Shown here one piece after another: positions 1 to 8,442 of a DNA stretch of 33,561 nucleotides; positions within the stretch are counted from its first letter, which is position 1, and each line of letters starts with the position of its first letter. The DNA lies in contig CALDYR010000071.1 in the NCBI GenBank assembly GCA_937944405.1, positions 1-33,561 of the forward strand, written 5' to 3'. A program made the position numbers and the translations under genes. The notes under the pieces are model-generated. The model was not told where the DNA came from. It saw only the letters and a program-made list of their open reading frames with translations, and made no database searches. The DNA comes from an uncultured Pirellulaceae bacterium (GTDB lineage: Bacteria; Planctomycetota; Planctomycetia; Pirellulales; Pirellulaceae).

Positions 1-18
1 GTCGGATCGGGTGCTCAT
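1..18 (-). CDS. 5' tip of a gene running off the left edge
   Basis: An ATG at 18 (minus strand) overlaps the TGA of the neighbouring gene in an ATGA arrangement, and the frame is open to the window edge (M-S-T-R-S-D). An ATGA overlap is typical of translational coupling inside an operon. Only six codons are visible, so the product cannot be judged and the start itself is an inference. Confidence 0.3.
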
Positions 19-407
19 CGTGTTACGCCTTTCGTTTCGCTTTCGCGGTCGATATGAATATCCGATGCCATAGCCAACTTCGTGGCAAGTCCGCTTAGCC
101 GCGACCATTCATCGTCGAACCGTTGCTTGCCGACCGAGTCATAGACGGTGGCTACTTGATCGTGCAGTTGCAAACAGAAGTCTATCGGGGAGTCGCTGAT
201 AATGCTCTCGTTGACATATCGAACGATTTCTTGTGATTTGCAACAACCTTGAACTTTCTCCCCCAATTCAAACAACGAGTCAAAGCAATCGCTGCCCTCG
301 CCACTAATTACGGCAAAATTTGCGGAGATAGCTTCGACTTTAAACTGCGATAAGGCCATGTGGAGCCGTAGCGCCTGACGTCGCCGGCGCTCTTGCTGAA
401 TTCTCAT
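15..407 (-). CDS. Uncharacterised small protein, first gene of a leftward operon
   Basis: I do not recognise this protein. It is about 130 residues, soluble, without signal peptide or membrane segment, and begins with a very basic stretch (QQERRRRQALRLH) followed by a mostly helical-looking sequence with several cysteines (SDCFD, GCCKS, DFCLQ). Two ATGs are possible, at 419 and 407. The motif GGAAGG lies directly against the ATG at 419, too close for a ribosome site, but 12 nt before the ATG at 407, so 407 is preferred. The stop overlaps the ATG of the next gene, which suggests co-translation with whatever lies beyond the window. The coding call is fairly secure because no competing frame is as long here; the function is unknown. 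Confidence 0.6.
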   Translation of the reverse strand: MRIQQERRRRQALRLHMALSQFKVEAISANFAVISGEGSDCFDSLFELGEKVQGCCKSQEIVRYVNESIISDSPIDFCLQLHDQVATVYDSVGKQRFDDEWSRLSGLATKLAMASDIHIDRESETKGVTR

Positions 408-419
408 TAGATATATCAT

Positions 420-678
420 CCTTCCTTAGAACGGGTGTCAGCGGGGCCGATGGGGATGATTCCAAAGGCCGGGCTGACAGCGCGGGTTATAAATCCGCTC
501 CCAGTTTGCCGCCCAACCGTCGCCGGGCTTCTACTCAAATTTTAAGGATGATAATCTGAGAATCAATCGGCATTCGCTTCGCTGCTCAGCCGTGCTGAAC
601 CGTCACGCCCAAAAAATCCGGGAAAGGCCGAAACGCGCGTGGGCTGGGGATACGCCAGTGGGCAAAAGCAGACGTCAG
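420..678. other. Gene-free stretch
   Basis: I find no convincing gene on either strand between the small unknown gene and the terminator at 679. A plus-strand frame from 592 has low-complexity basic content and no ribosome site. The promoter for the leftward gene at 407 should lie here, but no clear -35/-10 pair stands out. Confidence 0.4.
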
Positions 679-698
679 AAAAACAGGGGCTATCCCCT
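679..698 (-). terminator. Rho-independent terminator, leftward
   Basis: On the minus strand a 5-bp stem AGGGG/CCCCT (698-694 pairing with 689-685) with a 4-nt loop is followed after one G by five T residues (683-679). It sits 12 nt past the stop of the leftward frame at 710, so it could end a transcript covering that frame and the GH97 gene. Confidence 0.5.
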
Positions 699-709
699 TC
701 GTCAGGGGC

Positions 710-937
710 CTACGTGCCTGTCTCTGGCGTCATCACCGATCGTTCGGCCTGTTCAACGAGCGCGTTCTTTTGGTCGTCAGACAGTCGCCGGTAAGCTTTG
801 ATCAGACGTGACTCGTCGGCATCGATGACAGTGTTTGCACCACCCCTTGCACCCAAAACTTTTGGATCGTAACTATTTCCTAGGGATTCAGGCGTTGTTT
901 CGAATCCTTTAGGGGGTGTTTTTTTATGGTGTCTTTT
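710..937 (-). pseudogene. Orphan reading frame without ATG, possible gene remnant
   Basis: On the minus strand a frame stays open from 937 to a TAG at 710-712 (75 codons). The last 40 codons read like a real protein tail: a helix with ESRLIKAYRRL, then DDQKNALVEQAERSV. There is no in-frame ATG; a TTG at 856 would give 48 residues but has no ribosome site. The frame overlaps the last 14 nt of the GH97 gene in another register and is followed by a terminator. It may be the end of a gene that lost its beginning, or a short gene with a rare start. I do not assign a family; the helical tail is reminiscent of the C-termini of small helix-turn-helix regulators, which is only an impression. Confidence 0.35.
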
Positions 938-2948
938 TTAATCGGATAATCAGCCCGCCGCCGCTGGGAAATGTGAATTCTCGACCATGGGAGGGGGCAA
1001 TCGAGTCGGAAGTCACTACCAATGGAAACGTTGTCGTCCAATTTCCGCGTCGCGCTTTTTCATTGACTCCAATGTCGGCGACACTTACTGGGGCCGCCGA
1101 TAAATCATCGCTGATGATGTCGGACTGGTAAATGCCGGCTGGCAGAAAACAGAAGTCAATGTTCAGCGTCTGTTGCTGAGACCCGTTGACGACGCCCACG
1201 AACCAATCGTCGCCGGTTCGGCGCGCGAAAGCCGCCATCTCCCCGATTCGGCTGCCTGGGAGGACAACGGTTTCGTCCCAAACGGTCGGGATCGCGAGCA
1301 TAACATCCAATGCGTCCCCAACAACAGGAGCGTTCATCATCGTGTCGGGATGTTCCGCGTAAGTTTGCAACGGGGAATCCGATACGATCAACATCGCCAA
1401 TTGCTGTGTCCAGGTCGTCGGACCAGGGTTGGTGTGTAGAACCGGGGTATAATCAGCATGTCCCACTACGAAACGGGTGAAGGGCAGCGCTGCGTTGTGC
1501 GACGCTGTGAGCGGCCCTTCCTTCATTTTGTTCAGTTCGATTCCCCGTATTCCTTCGCGCGTCATCTCGTTGGGGAAGGTGCGCGATTCGCCGGTTGAAG
1601 CGTGACAGCCGTGAAAGTTCACCATCAGCTTCCTTGCCGCAGCATGGGTCAGCACTGCCGTTTCGAAATCGACAATCGCTTTGGTTTCTCCGTTCATGAA
1701 ATCGATCTTAAGCCCAACGGCTCCCGCTTGAGCGACTTTGTCGAAATAGGTTTGCATTTGTTGGTAATCGTCAGTTGGGTCGAGAATGTCGCGCGAGTGT
1801 ACCCATAACCAGACCCCAACATTTTTACCGCGCGCATGATCGACCAACGCCTTGACCGTTTGCCAGGGGGTGTCCCAATCTTTCCAGCCGTCATCAATGG
1901 TCGAAAACTCAAACCCAAGCTCAGCAGCCAAATCAATGAAGGTTCGTTGGGTGTCGGGCGTTCCCAAACCCAATGTTTCCCAACTCCAAACGCTGCGGCC
2001 GGGACGGATGTAAGAAGTGTCCGCGAACAGGTCCGGATCGGGGGCGCGGTTGAGATTTTCGATCAGGTCCGAGTTGACCAATTGGTTTAAATCGTCGGCC
2101 AGCATCGTGACTCGCCACGGCGAAATGACATCGTCTTGAACGTCAAAACCAGCTTCACCTTCGGTAAAATCGGCGACCAACGTGCGGTCGCCGACAGCGT
2201 GGAGTCGCATTCCACTGTATCGGTAGGTGGCCGCTTTGGTGATGGCGGCGAAACCTAAATCATTCGGCAATTTCAACACAATGGGCGTCCCTTGCACCGG
2301 ACCAATTTTCTTGGGGGTCGCGGTGTGCAAATTTTCAATAGCGGTGGACAGCCACTGGCCCGCATATGACTTTAGTTTCCAGCCCTTGGTAAGCCGTTCA
2401 AAGTACCACGCCGTTGCCCCAGCGATGACTTTCCAGCTTGAGCTTTCCCCGTCGACGTGCTGAACCCCAGCCCCCGGAACGCTGTAGCGATAGGCAACGC
2501 CATCATCGTAAATACGGAACTCAAGCCGATAGTTCTTGTTGCTTTGCCTGTGACCAACGTCGTAGATGGCCGAAGTGTAGTGGTTTCGGGCGACGGCGTG
2601 TTTTCCGCGCGTGGCATAGGTGTCATCGACTTGAGTGATTTTCGGAGCACTGAGGCTGACACCGGATCCCAAATCGAATCCGTCGATTGATATCCCGATC
2701 CTTGACGTTTCGATGACATCGACATCCTTGTAAATAACACGAAACACAAGTGCTGCGCCTGCGTCATCTGCGTCATCTGCGACGACCGATACGACGGCCG
2801 ATACCATGCCGCCGGGGCTGGTGATCGGATCGACGGCAAAAGTCGGCCTTGATCCAGCGATCAGCAACAGCGCAACGAGGCTGAAGAGAATTTTTTCAAG
2901 AGGAAATAAATATGAAACGCCTGAGAGACGCGTGGGCTTGGATTTCAC
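924..2948 (-). CDS. Secreted glycoside hydrolase family 97, probable retaining alpha-galactosidase
   Basis: A 674-residue secreted glycosidase that should cleave alpha-linked sugars outside the cytoplasm. A hydrophobic signal segment covers about residues 18-38. An N-terminal beta-sandwich region (about 45-300) precedes a TIM barrel (about 310-570) and a C-terminal beta domain, the GH97 order. The barrel carries GLKIDFM with Asp416 and the family hallmark region NFHGCHASTGESRTFPNE followed by TREGIRG. GH97 enzymes split into inverting glucosidases with a Glu base and retaining galactosidases with an Asp nucleophile in the K-x-D-F-M motif; Asp416 here points to the retaining group, with Glu465 the likely acid/base. 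Length fits the family. It stands alone, with no sugar transporter or regulator beside it. Substrate is inferred, not shown. Confidence 0.88.
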   Translation of the reverse strand: MKSKPTRLSGVSYLFPLEKILFSLVALLLIAGSRPTFAVDPITSPGGMVSAVVSVVADDADDAGAALVFRVIYKDVDVIETSRIGISIDGFDLGSGVSLSAPKITQVDDTYATRGKHAVARNHYTSAIYDVGHRQSNKNYRLEFRIYDDGVAYRYSVPGAGVQHVDGESSSWKVIAGATAWYFERLTKGWKLKSYAGQWLSTAIENLHTATPKKIGPVQGTPIVLKLPNDLGFAAITKAATYRYSGMRLHAVGDRTLVADFTEGEAGFDVQDDVISPWRVTMLADDLNQLVNSDLIENLNRAPDPDLFADTSYIRPGRSVWSWETLGLGTPDTQRTFIDLAAELGFEFSTIDDGWKDWDTPWQTVKALVDHARGKNVGVWLWVHSRDILDPTDDYQQMQTYFDKVAQAGAVGLKIDFMNGETKAIVDFETAVLTHAAARKLMVNFHGCHASTGESRTFPNEMTREGIRGIELNKMKEGPLTASHNAALPFTRFVVGHADYTPVLHTNPGPTTWTQQLAMLIVSDSPLQTYAEHPDTMMNAPVVGDALDVMLAIPTVWDETVVLPGSRIGEMAAFARRTGDDWFVGVVNGSQQQTLNIDFCFLPAGIYQSDIISDDLSAAPVSVADIGVNEKARRGNWTTTFPLVVTSDSIAPSHGREFTFPSGGGLIIRLKKTP

Positions 2949-3021
2949 GGAGATTATTTTCGTAGTATAAAGGTGAAAGGCGGTTGATTGAATAAGTTAT
3001 GTCTCCCCTGCCCTGTGCCTT

Positions 3022-3167
3022 CTAGCACTTTGTCAAAGCTTAGTTTTGGATGAGCCGTTTGGATGAGCCGTTTGGGCGATAGCCACGGTTGAACATGCAA
3101 TAACCGTGGCTATCGCCAAAACGGCTCATGTTGCCAAACCCCATTTTTAGCTTTGACAACGCACTAG
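3022..3167. mobile_element. MITE-like palindromic element, 146 bp
   Basis: The segment is bounded by CTAG at both ends (3022-3025 and 3164-3167). Its outer arms are imperfect inverted repeats (CTAGCACTTTGTCAAAGCT against the complement of AGCTTTGACAACGCACTAG). Its inner arms 3063-3090 and 3102-3129 match at 27 of 28 positions around an 11-nt loop. It has no coding capacity. Near-terminal inverted repeats, a short palindromic target-like border and no ORF are the signs of a non-autonomous miniature element. CTAG may be a target duplication or part of the ends. No transposase with matching ends is seen in this window. Confidence 0.6.
3048..3073 (+). repeat. Direct 13-bp duplication inside the palindromic element
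   Basis: GGATGAGCCGTTT occurs twice head to tail (3048-3060 and 3061-3073). The right arm of the palindrome holds a single copy, so the duplication is probably a slippage event in the left arm after the element formed. Confidence 0.7.
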
Positions 3168-3249
3168 TTTGCATGCACATTGCAGTCGGTGACGCCGTTT
3201 CGCTGTTTCTTTCGTTTTCCTAACTTGAGACGTATTGTTGCGGGCTGAA

Positions 3250-3513
3250 ATGGGTTTGAATATGGCTGATTTGAAAAATCCTCAGACGATAACACTCAAA
3301 GGATTCTTGGTACTGTTGATCGGTTTGATCAGCGCTGGAATTCTTTTGGTCGAGTCATTTTCGGTGATGAATTTGATGCTGTAAGTGGCTTGCGTTTGGT
3401 CGTTCTGTCGCTTTTATAACTTCGCCTTTTATGTCCTGTATCACTATATTGATCAAAAGTTTCGTTATACGGAGATTTATGATCTGGTTAAATATCTTTT
3501 GCGATCGAATTAG
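3250..3513 (+). pseudogene. Small membrane protein interrupted by an in-frame TAA
   Basis: From ATG 3250 (or ATG 3262) the frame reads 44 codons with a strong membrane helix (LVLLIGLISAGILLV) and then meets TAA at 3382-3384. The same frame continues open for another 42 codons to TAG 3511-3513 and keeps protein character: VWSFCRFYNFAFYVLYHYID, then a Y-E-I-Y-D-L-V-K-Y tail. From memory, small planctomycete membrane proteins have this whole layout, helix then aromatic-rich tail, as one uninterrupted chain of about 85-90 residues. The TAA therefore looks like a nonsense mutation, a sequencing error, or a recoded or reinitiating site: GTG follows the TAA directly. No Shine-Dalgarno site is evident. 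It is followed 67 nt later by the PH-domain gene pair. Confidence 0.55.
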
Positions 3514-3580
3514 TCCAATAAGACGTTGTCTGCGTCGAACAATTGGTTTGCGGGTAATTTTTTTTATTTCAGAAACCTAA

Positions 3581-4219
3581 ATGCACCAATCCCCTGATGA
3601 TTCGGAATCTTCCGAAAAATTATCGAACGAAAAATTGCCTAACGAGGCACTGCAGCTTTTTACGGTTGCAGCAAAAACTGAAGGCAATCGTTTAGCGTCC
3701 GAAAGCGATGCGGGAGAGGTCGACCCTACGTCTGTTGATTTTCAGCCCATTGACCCGAGGTTCATTCCCGCCGAACGATTAGCAGCGCTGATTTTGCTGA
3801 TCGTGGCCGTTGTTGGTTCGTTAATAGCGTGCGGCGCGATGTTGCTGACGGGAACAGAACGGGTATGGATGATATTGGCGGCGAGCGGTTTGTTTGTGTT
3901 GTGTCTATCGTTGGCGTGGAAAACAGTTTTTTGGCCGGAAATTGAGTATCGGCATGTCCATTGGCGACTGGGAAAGGTAGGGCTTGAGATTCGTAGAGGT
4001 GTTTTTTGGAAGCATCAGATCGCAATCCCGTGGGCGCGTGCCCAGCACGCCGATGTATCGCAAGGCCCTATGCAGCGCATCTTCGAAATCAGCAGCCTTA
4101 CCATTCATACCGCTGGCACTAAGAACTCGTCGGTAACCATCGATGGGCTGAACTATCAGCGCGCGATCGAACTGCGTGATGAAATCATTCGTCAGCGAAA
4201 GGAGCACGATGTCGTCTGA
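3581..4219 (+). CDS. PH-domain membrane protein, YdbS type
   Basis: A 212-residue membrane protein. Residues 1-60 are acidic and low in structure, two membrane helices lie at about 67-90 and 94-116, and a bacterial PH-like (bPH2) domain fills the rest, with the family pattern of an arginine-rich strand (LEIRRG), then IPWARAQHADVSQGPMQRIF and the strand LTIHTAGT. Such proteins are the YdbS partner of YdbT in Firmicutes, and the two usually sit side by side. In Bacillus subtilis ydbST belongs to the SigW cell-envelope response and has been linked to bacteriocin resistance; whether that holds here is unknown. The stop overlaps the start of the next gene by 11 nt, so the two are co-translated. 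No ribosome site precedes the ATG. Confidence 0.8.
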   Translation: MHQSPDDSESSEKLSNEKLPNEALQLFTVAAKTEGNRLASESDAGEVDPTSVDFQPIDPRFIPAERLAALILLIVAVVGSLIACGAMLLTGTERVWMILAASGLFVLCLSLAWKTVFWPEIEYRHVHWRLGKVGLEIRRGVFWKHQIAIPWARAQHADVSQGPMQRIFEISSLTIHTAGTKNSSVTIDGLNYQRAIELRDEIIRQRKEHDVV

Positions 4220-5939
4220 ATTTAATGATGTTCGCCAAGACGATCAAAGCAAATCCGGTACCGAAGAGAATCCCTACGTATCGATTACCAACGCGACGCA
4301 CGAAGCTGAATCGGAATCAATCCAAGACAGAAGGTTGCATCCGATTTCGCTGATGTTTTCCCTGATCGGTCAGATTAAATCGAATGTGATTCCCACAATT
4401 TTTGGTTTGTTGGGCGCGGCTAATGGAAACAGTTTTTATATCATTTTGGCTTGCGTTTTTCTGATACCGTCAGTCGCCCTATCGATTGTGCGTTACTTTA
4501 CGGTGCGTTACCGGATTTTCAATGGCGACTTGGTCGTTAATGAAGGATTGATCTTCCGACGCACACGTACGGTGCCGGTTGAACGGATTCAAAACATCGA
4601 TCTTGTTCAAGGCGTATTGCATCGGATCTTCAAAGTTGCTGAAGTGCGAGTTGAAACCGCCAGCGGAACCAAACCCGAAGCGGTGCTAAGCGTTTTGTCT
4701 TTGGGGCAAGTCGAACTGTTGCGCCGGAGTGTGTTTCGGCGGCCAACTGATGGGGAAGGTGCTGCGGTTGGTACCGCAACGAACATGAACGCAGGCGGCT
4801 TCGCCAGAGAGGATGCAAACGAAGCGTGTTGCGAAACGCATTTTGCCCCCGACGCGCCAGCAGACCCGTCGCCGGATCGTGCAGCGTTTACCCAGGTCCA
4901 GTCTTCTCCGGTCAGTCAATGTTTGCTTAAAATTTCGACCGGTTCATTGGCCAAAGCAGGGTTTGCCAGCGACCGTGGTTTGATCATGGTTGGGGTGCTT
5001 TTGGGGGTGTTTTTTCAATTTGATTCGCGTGCGCAGCAGGATTACGATTTCCGTTTTCTTTCACAATGGATACCTACGATCAGTAATCCATTTGTGACCG
5101 CAGCGATTGCGATTGGAGTCTGCCTGTTGGGATTTTTGTTGCTGCGGGTGCTTGGTGTGGGGTGGTATGTTATGCGATTTTTTGGATATCAACTTCGACT
5201 TTCGGGGGAAGATTTTAAAATCTCCTGCGGGCTGCTGACCAAGGTTTCCGCAACGGTTCCTCGTAAACGAATTCAGTTCATTAGTGTCCACAGTAATCTG
5301 GTTTCGCGATGGTTGGGGCTGTCGTCGATTCGGATTGAAACCGCAGGCGGGGCGGGAACTGAAAACGAAAACGCAACGGCTACTGTGTCGCGCCGATGGT
5401 TCATCCCTGTGATTGCGTCGGCTGACGTCGCGGAGATGATTGGCCATCTTCGTCCCGGTGTGCGGTGGCAGCCCGAGGGATACCATTGGCAGCACCTTTC
5501 GGATAAATCTGGGACCAGGATGGCAAGAATCGCCGCAGTAACGTCTTCGTTGTTGGCGCCGCTGGGGTATGCTTTTTTCGGAATCTGGGGCTGTAGCGTT
5601 TCGTTGATCGCGTTGCCGATACTGGTCGTGTATGCGATCAAAAAGAGCCGCAGCGTTAAGTTTTCTCGCACTTCCTTTGGGGTGGCTTATCGCAGTGGAA
5701 TTTTGACTCGGAAGATCAGTTTGACTTTCTTTGAAAAAATCCAATCCGCTGCGATCACACAGACGCCTTGGGATCGGCGTTGGCAGATGGCGACGTTGTC
5801 GGTGGACACCGCGGCGGCGGGGCCCGCCGATCACGCAATCGAGATCAAGTATCTTGATGCCGAAGTTGCGCGGCGTCAGTATGACCAGATCTTGGCGGCG
5901 TCGGCGGGAGAACCTGCGTTAATAAAACCAGCAATTTAA
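4209..5939 (+). CDS. Multi-PH-domain membrane protein, YdbT type
   Basis: A 576-residue partner of the preceding gene. ATG 4209 is chosen over an earlier in-frame codon because AAAGGAG lies a few bases upstream and because this start gives the usual overlap with the upstream gene. Three bPH2 modules can be read, each after hydrophobic segments: the first after a helix pair at about 60-95 (RYRIFNGDLVVNEGLIFRR, VPVERIQNIDLVQG), the second at about 345-410 (YQLRLSGEDFKISCGLL, VPRKRIQFISVHS), the third near 490-560 (GVAYRSGILTRKISLTFF, EKIQSAAITQTP). This membrane-pair plus PH order repeated is the YdbT layout. A long charged linker between modules 1 and 2 is longer than I would expect. The likely role is in the cell envelope as a complex with the upstream protein; no enzymatic motif is visible. 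Confidence 0.82.
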   Translation: MSSEFNDVRQDDQSKSGTEENPYVSITNATHEAESESIQDRRLHPISLMFSLIGQIKSNVIPTIFGLLGAANGNSFYIILACVFLIPSVALSIVRYFTVRYRIFNGDLVVNEGLIFRRTRTVPVERIQNIDLVQGVLHRIFKVAEVRVETASGTKPEAVLSVLSLGQVELLRRSVFRRPTDGEGAAVGTATNMNAGGFAREDANEACCETHFAPDAPADPSPDRAAFTQVQSSPVSQCLLKISTGSLAKAGFASDRGLIMVGVLLGVFFQFDSRAQQDYDFRFLSQWIPTISNPFVTAAIAIGVCLLGFLLLRVLGVGWYVMRFFGYQLRLSGEDFKISCGLLTKVSATVPRKRIQFISVHSNLVSRWLGLSSIRIETAGGAGTENENATATVSRRWFIPVIASADVAEMIGHLRPGVRWQPEGYHWQHLSDKSGTRMARIAAVTSSLLAPLGYAFFGIWGCSVSLIALPILVVYAIKKSRSVKFSRTSFGVAYRSGILTRKISLTFFEKIQSAAITQTPWDRRWQMATLSVDTAAAGPADHAIEIKYLDAEVARRQYDQILAASAGEPALIKPAI

Positions 5940-6027
5940 ACGCGCGGCCGCGTTGTGCTGCAACCACGTTTCTCGGTGACGGCGGAGACTTTCTAAGGTT
6001 CGTCAACGGCAATGACCGCCGGGCCCA

Positions 6028-8025
6028 CTATTTTTCGAGCACGCAACCAGTGATTCGCCATCCACCGGTTTCGTTTTCGGTCATCCAACCCATGGTGCCA
6101 AGGTACTTTGCGATCGAAGCTTTGTAGTCGTCTGGCAGTTTGGCAACATCGACGCTGAATTCGGGCGTTTTACCGTCTTCACTGGATTCAGTCAGCAGGG
6201 CGTTGACCATCTTCCCCAACAGCGATTTTGAGTTCGCCAGTTCGCCTTTTTTGATCATGTCGTAGTTTAGTTCAAGCACCTTATCGATTCGGCCAAAACG
6301 TGTCGCTCTCACCTTTTCGAGATCGACATACTTGGAGATAGTGTCCTTGATGGCGATGAAGTCGGGTTGCTGAGCCAAGGAGTCGTTGTCAGAACTGGTG
6401 AGGAGTTTCTTGAGGTAGTCTTTGTCGTTAGCGATAAAGAGATGGCCCTTTGCGACCGCCATGTATTTTTTCTCAAACAGCGCGAACGCCTGACCGCCTG
6501 CGTTGCCTCCCGCGAATTTGTCCTCCTCTTCTTCCTCTTCAAACGGTAGTACCGCGTCATCGAAGTCCAAATCATCAAATCCATCAACCTCCTCGGTTCG
6601 GTCGTCGACGATGACATCGAACCCGGCAAGATTGATCTTTTTGCCTCGTATGGCCCGGGCGATACTGTCGATCATATCCTTGACGTCGGCGTCGGACATT
6701 GGATCGACCAATTGAATCCCGACGGCGAGTTTCTCACTTTCGATTCCAAGTGGCTTTTCGGTTTCGGAAATAACGGTAAACCGTTTACCCATCAACCCTA
6801 CCAGTTTGGGAATATCGACGCGAAAATCGGGTTCGTTTTTTACGGTGTTCAATAGGTCTTGGAACGCGCCCTCTTCTTTTAGGAAAGAATCGACGATCGG
6901 GCCTATTCCGGCAAGGGCTTTGCTAAAGTCCCATTGGGCAGTGAAAGATCCGGAGATCGTTTTTGGTACCCACTTGGGGGGGGCGACCTCTGAGCGATCA
7001 ATCGGCGCGAAGTCGAGGATGCTGAGCATCCGTGCTTCTGCGGCGTTACGGGTTTGGTCTTTGGGAGCGTGAACGAAGATTCGGAAGAAAGCATCTTTAT
7101 CGTCGGTCGCGATCGACGCTGCGCCTGCGACCGATCGGATCGCTTTGAGGCCATTGGCAGCCAAAACGGTGGTCCAGTCGTCTTCCATCTTTTTGACCGG
7201 TTCGTTTTCGATTTCGATTGCGCGGGCCAGTTTAACGTAACCGAAGGGTTCGACAAACCATCGTACGTCGCCGGCAGTTTCTTTGTCGTCGACTCCCAAT
7301 TGACACCGGGATCGCGCGTACTTGAACGACTCGTGAGACGCGAGGTTTCCGGCGACGTTAGGATCTTCTAGTTTCATCATCCGTCGTAGCACTTGACGAA
7401 AGATGATGTCGTTATCGGAGACCAAGAACCAACCATCGGCAATTCCTTGAAAGGAGACTTTTTTCCGTTTGGCCCATTTTCTTTTTTCGGGGTACTTCCA
7501 CTTGGTCACGGTGACGCCATTGATTTCGAGCATCTCTTTGGCGGCGCCGCGTTTTTTTAATTTACCGTTAACTTGATCGATCAGTTGATTGACCTTTTCA
7601 AGGTCCTTAGAGGCATCGACCATCAACACGATACCGTGGGTGCCGGCGATCGATTCGACCCCCTCGACTTCAGGTAAAACGCCTGCGATGCTGATTTCGC
7701 CGGTGTCGATGTCGTCAAAGTCTTCGATCGAAAATTCGAATTTCACGCCTTTTTCGCTCATCCACTTCCGCATTTGGCTTCTTGCGCTGTCGATGAAAGA
7801 TTTGAGCGCGGGGTCTTTAGATAATTGGCCTAACTGGCTGGCGTCCAAATGTTCATTCAGCGTTTGCAGGCTTGGGATTGAAATCCAAGCGCGCGTATTG
7901 GCCGGCAAGTAGTATTCGCTACTGAATCTCGTGCCGACTTGCTGCTGAGCCGCAGCGTCGTTTTGGTCGCAATTACCAAATGTGAAAACGGCAAATACCA
8001 GCAATGCGATGTTTCGCAATCCCAC
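6028..8025 (-). CDS. Secreted protein of unknown function (665 aa)
   Basis: The frame is open from 8142, but GTG 8025 is the better start: AAGGAG lies 6 nt before it, and the protein then begins with a clean signal peptide (RNIALLVFAVFTF, cleavage near AAA-QQQ at residue 26). The mature protein has no motif I recognise. It is built of alternating strands and helices, with a very acidic run near the middle (a stretch of six Glu in PFEEEEEEDKF) and repeated pieces of the type (A/S)-x-(N/D)-D-x-x-x-(L/F) such as VSDNDIIFRQVL and IANDKDYLKKLL. The two such pieces suggest a duplicated domain. The layout resembles DUF3352-like secreted proteins, an inference from pattern only. It is convergent with the ydbT-like gene and divergent from purB. 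A G8 run inside the gene (6975-6982, plus strand) is in frame. Confidence 0.7.
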   Translation of the reverse strand: MGLRNIALLVFAVFTFGNCDQNDAAAQQQVGTRFSSEYYLPANTRAWISIPSLQTLNEHLDASQLGQLSKDPALKSFIDSARSQMRKWMSEKGVKFEFSIEDFDDIDTGEISIAGVLPEVEGVESIAGTHGIVLMVDASKDLEKVNQLIDQVNGKLKKRGAAKEMLEINGVTVTKWKYPEKRKWAKRKKVSFQGIADGWFLVSDNDIIFRQVLRRMMKLEDPNVAGNLASHESFKYARSRCQLGVDDKETAGDVRWFVEPFGYVKLARAIEIENEPVKKMEDDWTTVLAANGLKAIRSVAGAASIATDDKDAFFRIFVHAPKDQTRNAAEARMLSILDFAPIDRSEVAPPKWVPKTISGSFTAQWDFSKALAGIGPIVDSFLKEEGAFQDLLNTVKNEPDFRVDIPKLVGLMGKRFTVISETEKPLGIESEKLAVGIQLVDPMSDADVKDMIDSIARAIRGKKINLAGFDVIVDDRTEEVDGFDDLDFDDAVLPFEEEEEEDKFAGGNAGGQAFALFEKKYMAVAKGHLFIANDKDYLKKLLTSSDNDSLAQQPDFIAIKDTISKYVDLEKVRATRFGRIDKVLELNYDMIKKGELANSKSLLGKMVNALLTESSEDGKTPEFSVDVAKLPDDYKASIAKYLGTMGWMTENETGGWRITGCVLEK

Positions 8026-8442
8026 AGAACTCTCCTTAAAACAAACGCTCGACCACACCCAACCCAAGGACCTACCACGCGTAAAATCCGGCGTTATGAA
8101 CGCTGGTCGACTGACCAGCGGCATTGCAAAGCGGTTCGCCAAAAACGGGGCGGACGTTTCACGATATTGCCACGTTGATCTTATCGACCAAACTCACGTC
8201 TTGAACAACATCAGTTGCGGCAATCCGAAAAACTGATCCCTCTCATTTAATCGGCCCTAATGGTACCGGAGAGAAGCCAATATCAAAGATAGCCGTTTCG
8301 TTTTAAACGTTTTTTTTGCCACGTCTTCCGAAGGCGGCAATGGTAGAAAATCCATTGAAATTCGCTATGCTTAGACCCGGTTGGTACGAACGAGCCTGCC
8401 ATAAACGACTTCTTGAATTCATTTAAAATTGTAAATATACCT
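8026..8442. other. Divergent intergenic region
   Basis: This 417-bp stretch separates the leftward secreted protein from purB and must hold both promoters. I find no convincing -35/-10 pair. It contains a palindrome CGTTTTAAACG (8299-8309), a T-run, and a hairpin with arms TTGCC/GGCAA (8316-8340). The hairpin is not followed by T residues on either strand, so it is not a terminator. Confidence 0.35.

Noticed and set aside
592-801. Plus-strand 69-codon frame
   Set aside because: Basic, low-complexity translation with no ribosome site; it runs antisense to the better-looking leftward frame and over the terminator.
5061-5834. Leftward 257-codon frame inside the YdbT-like gene
   Set aside because: Antisense shadow of a gene with clear PH-domain content; the translation has no family features and is overly rich in Arg and Pro.
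8316-8340. Hairpin next to a T-run, considered as a terminator
   Set aside because: The T-run precedes the stem on the plus strand and becomes an A-run after it on the minus strand, so it cannot work as an intrinsic terminator either way.
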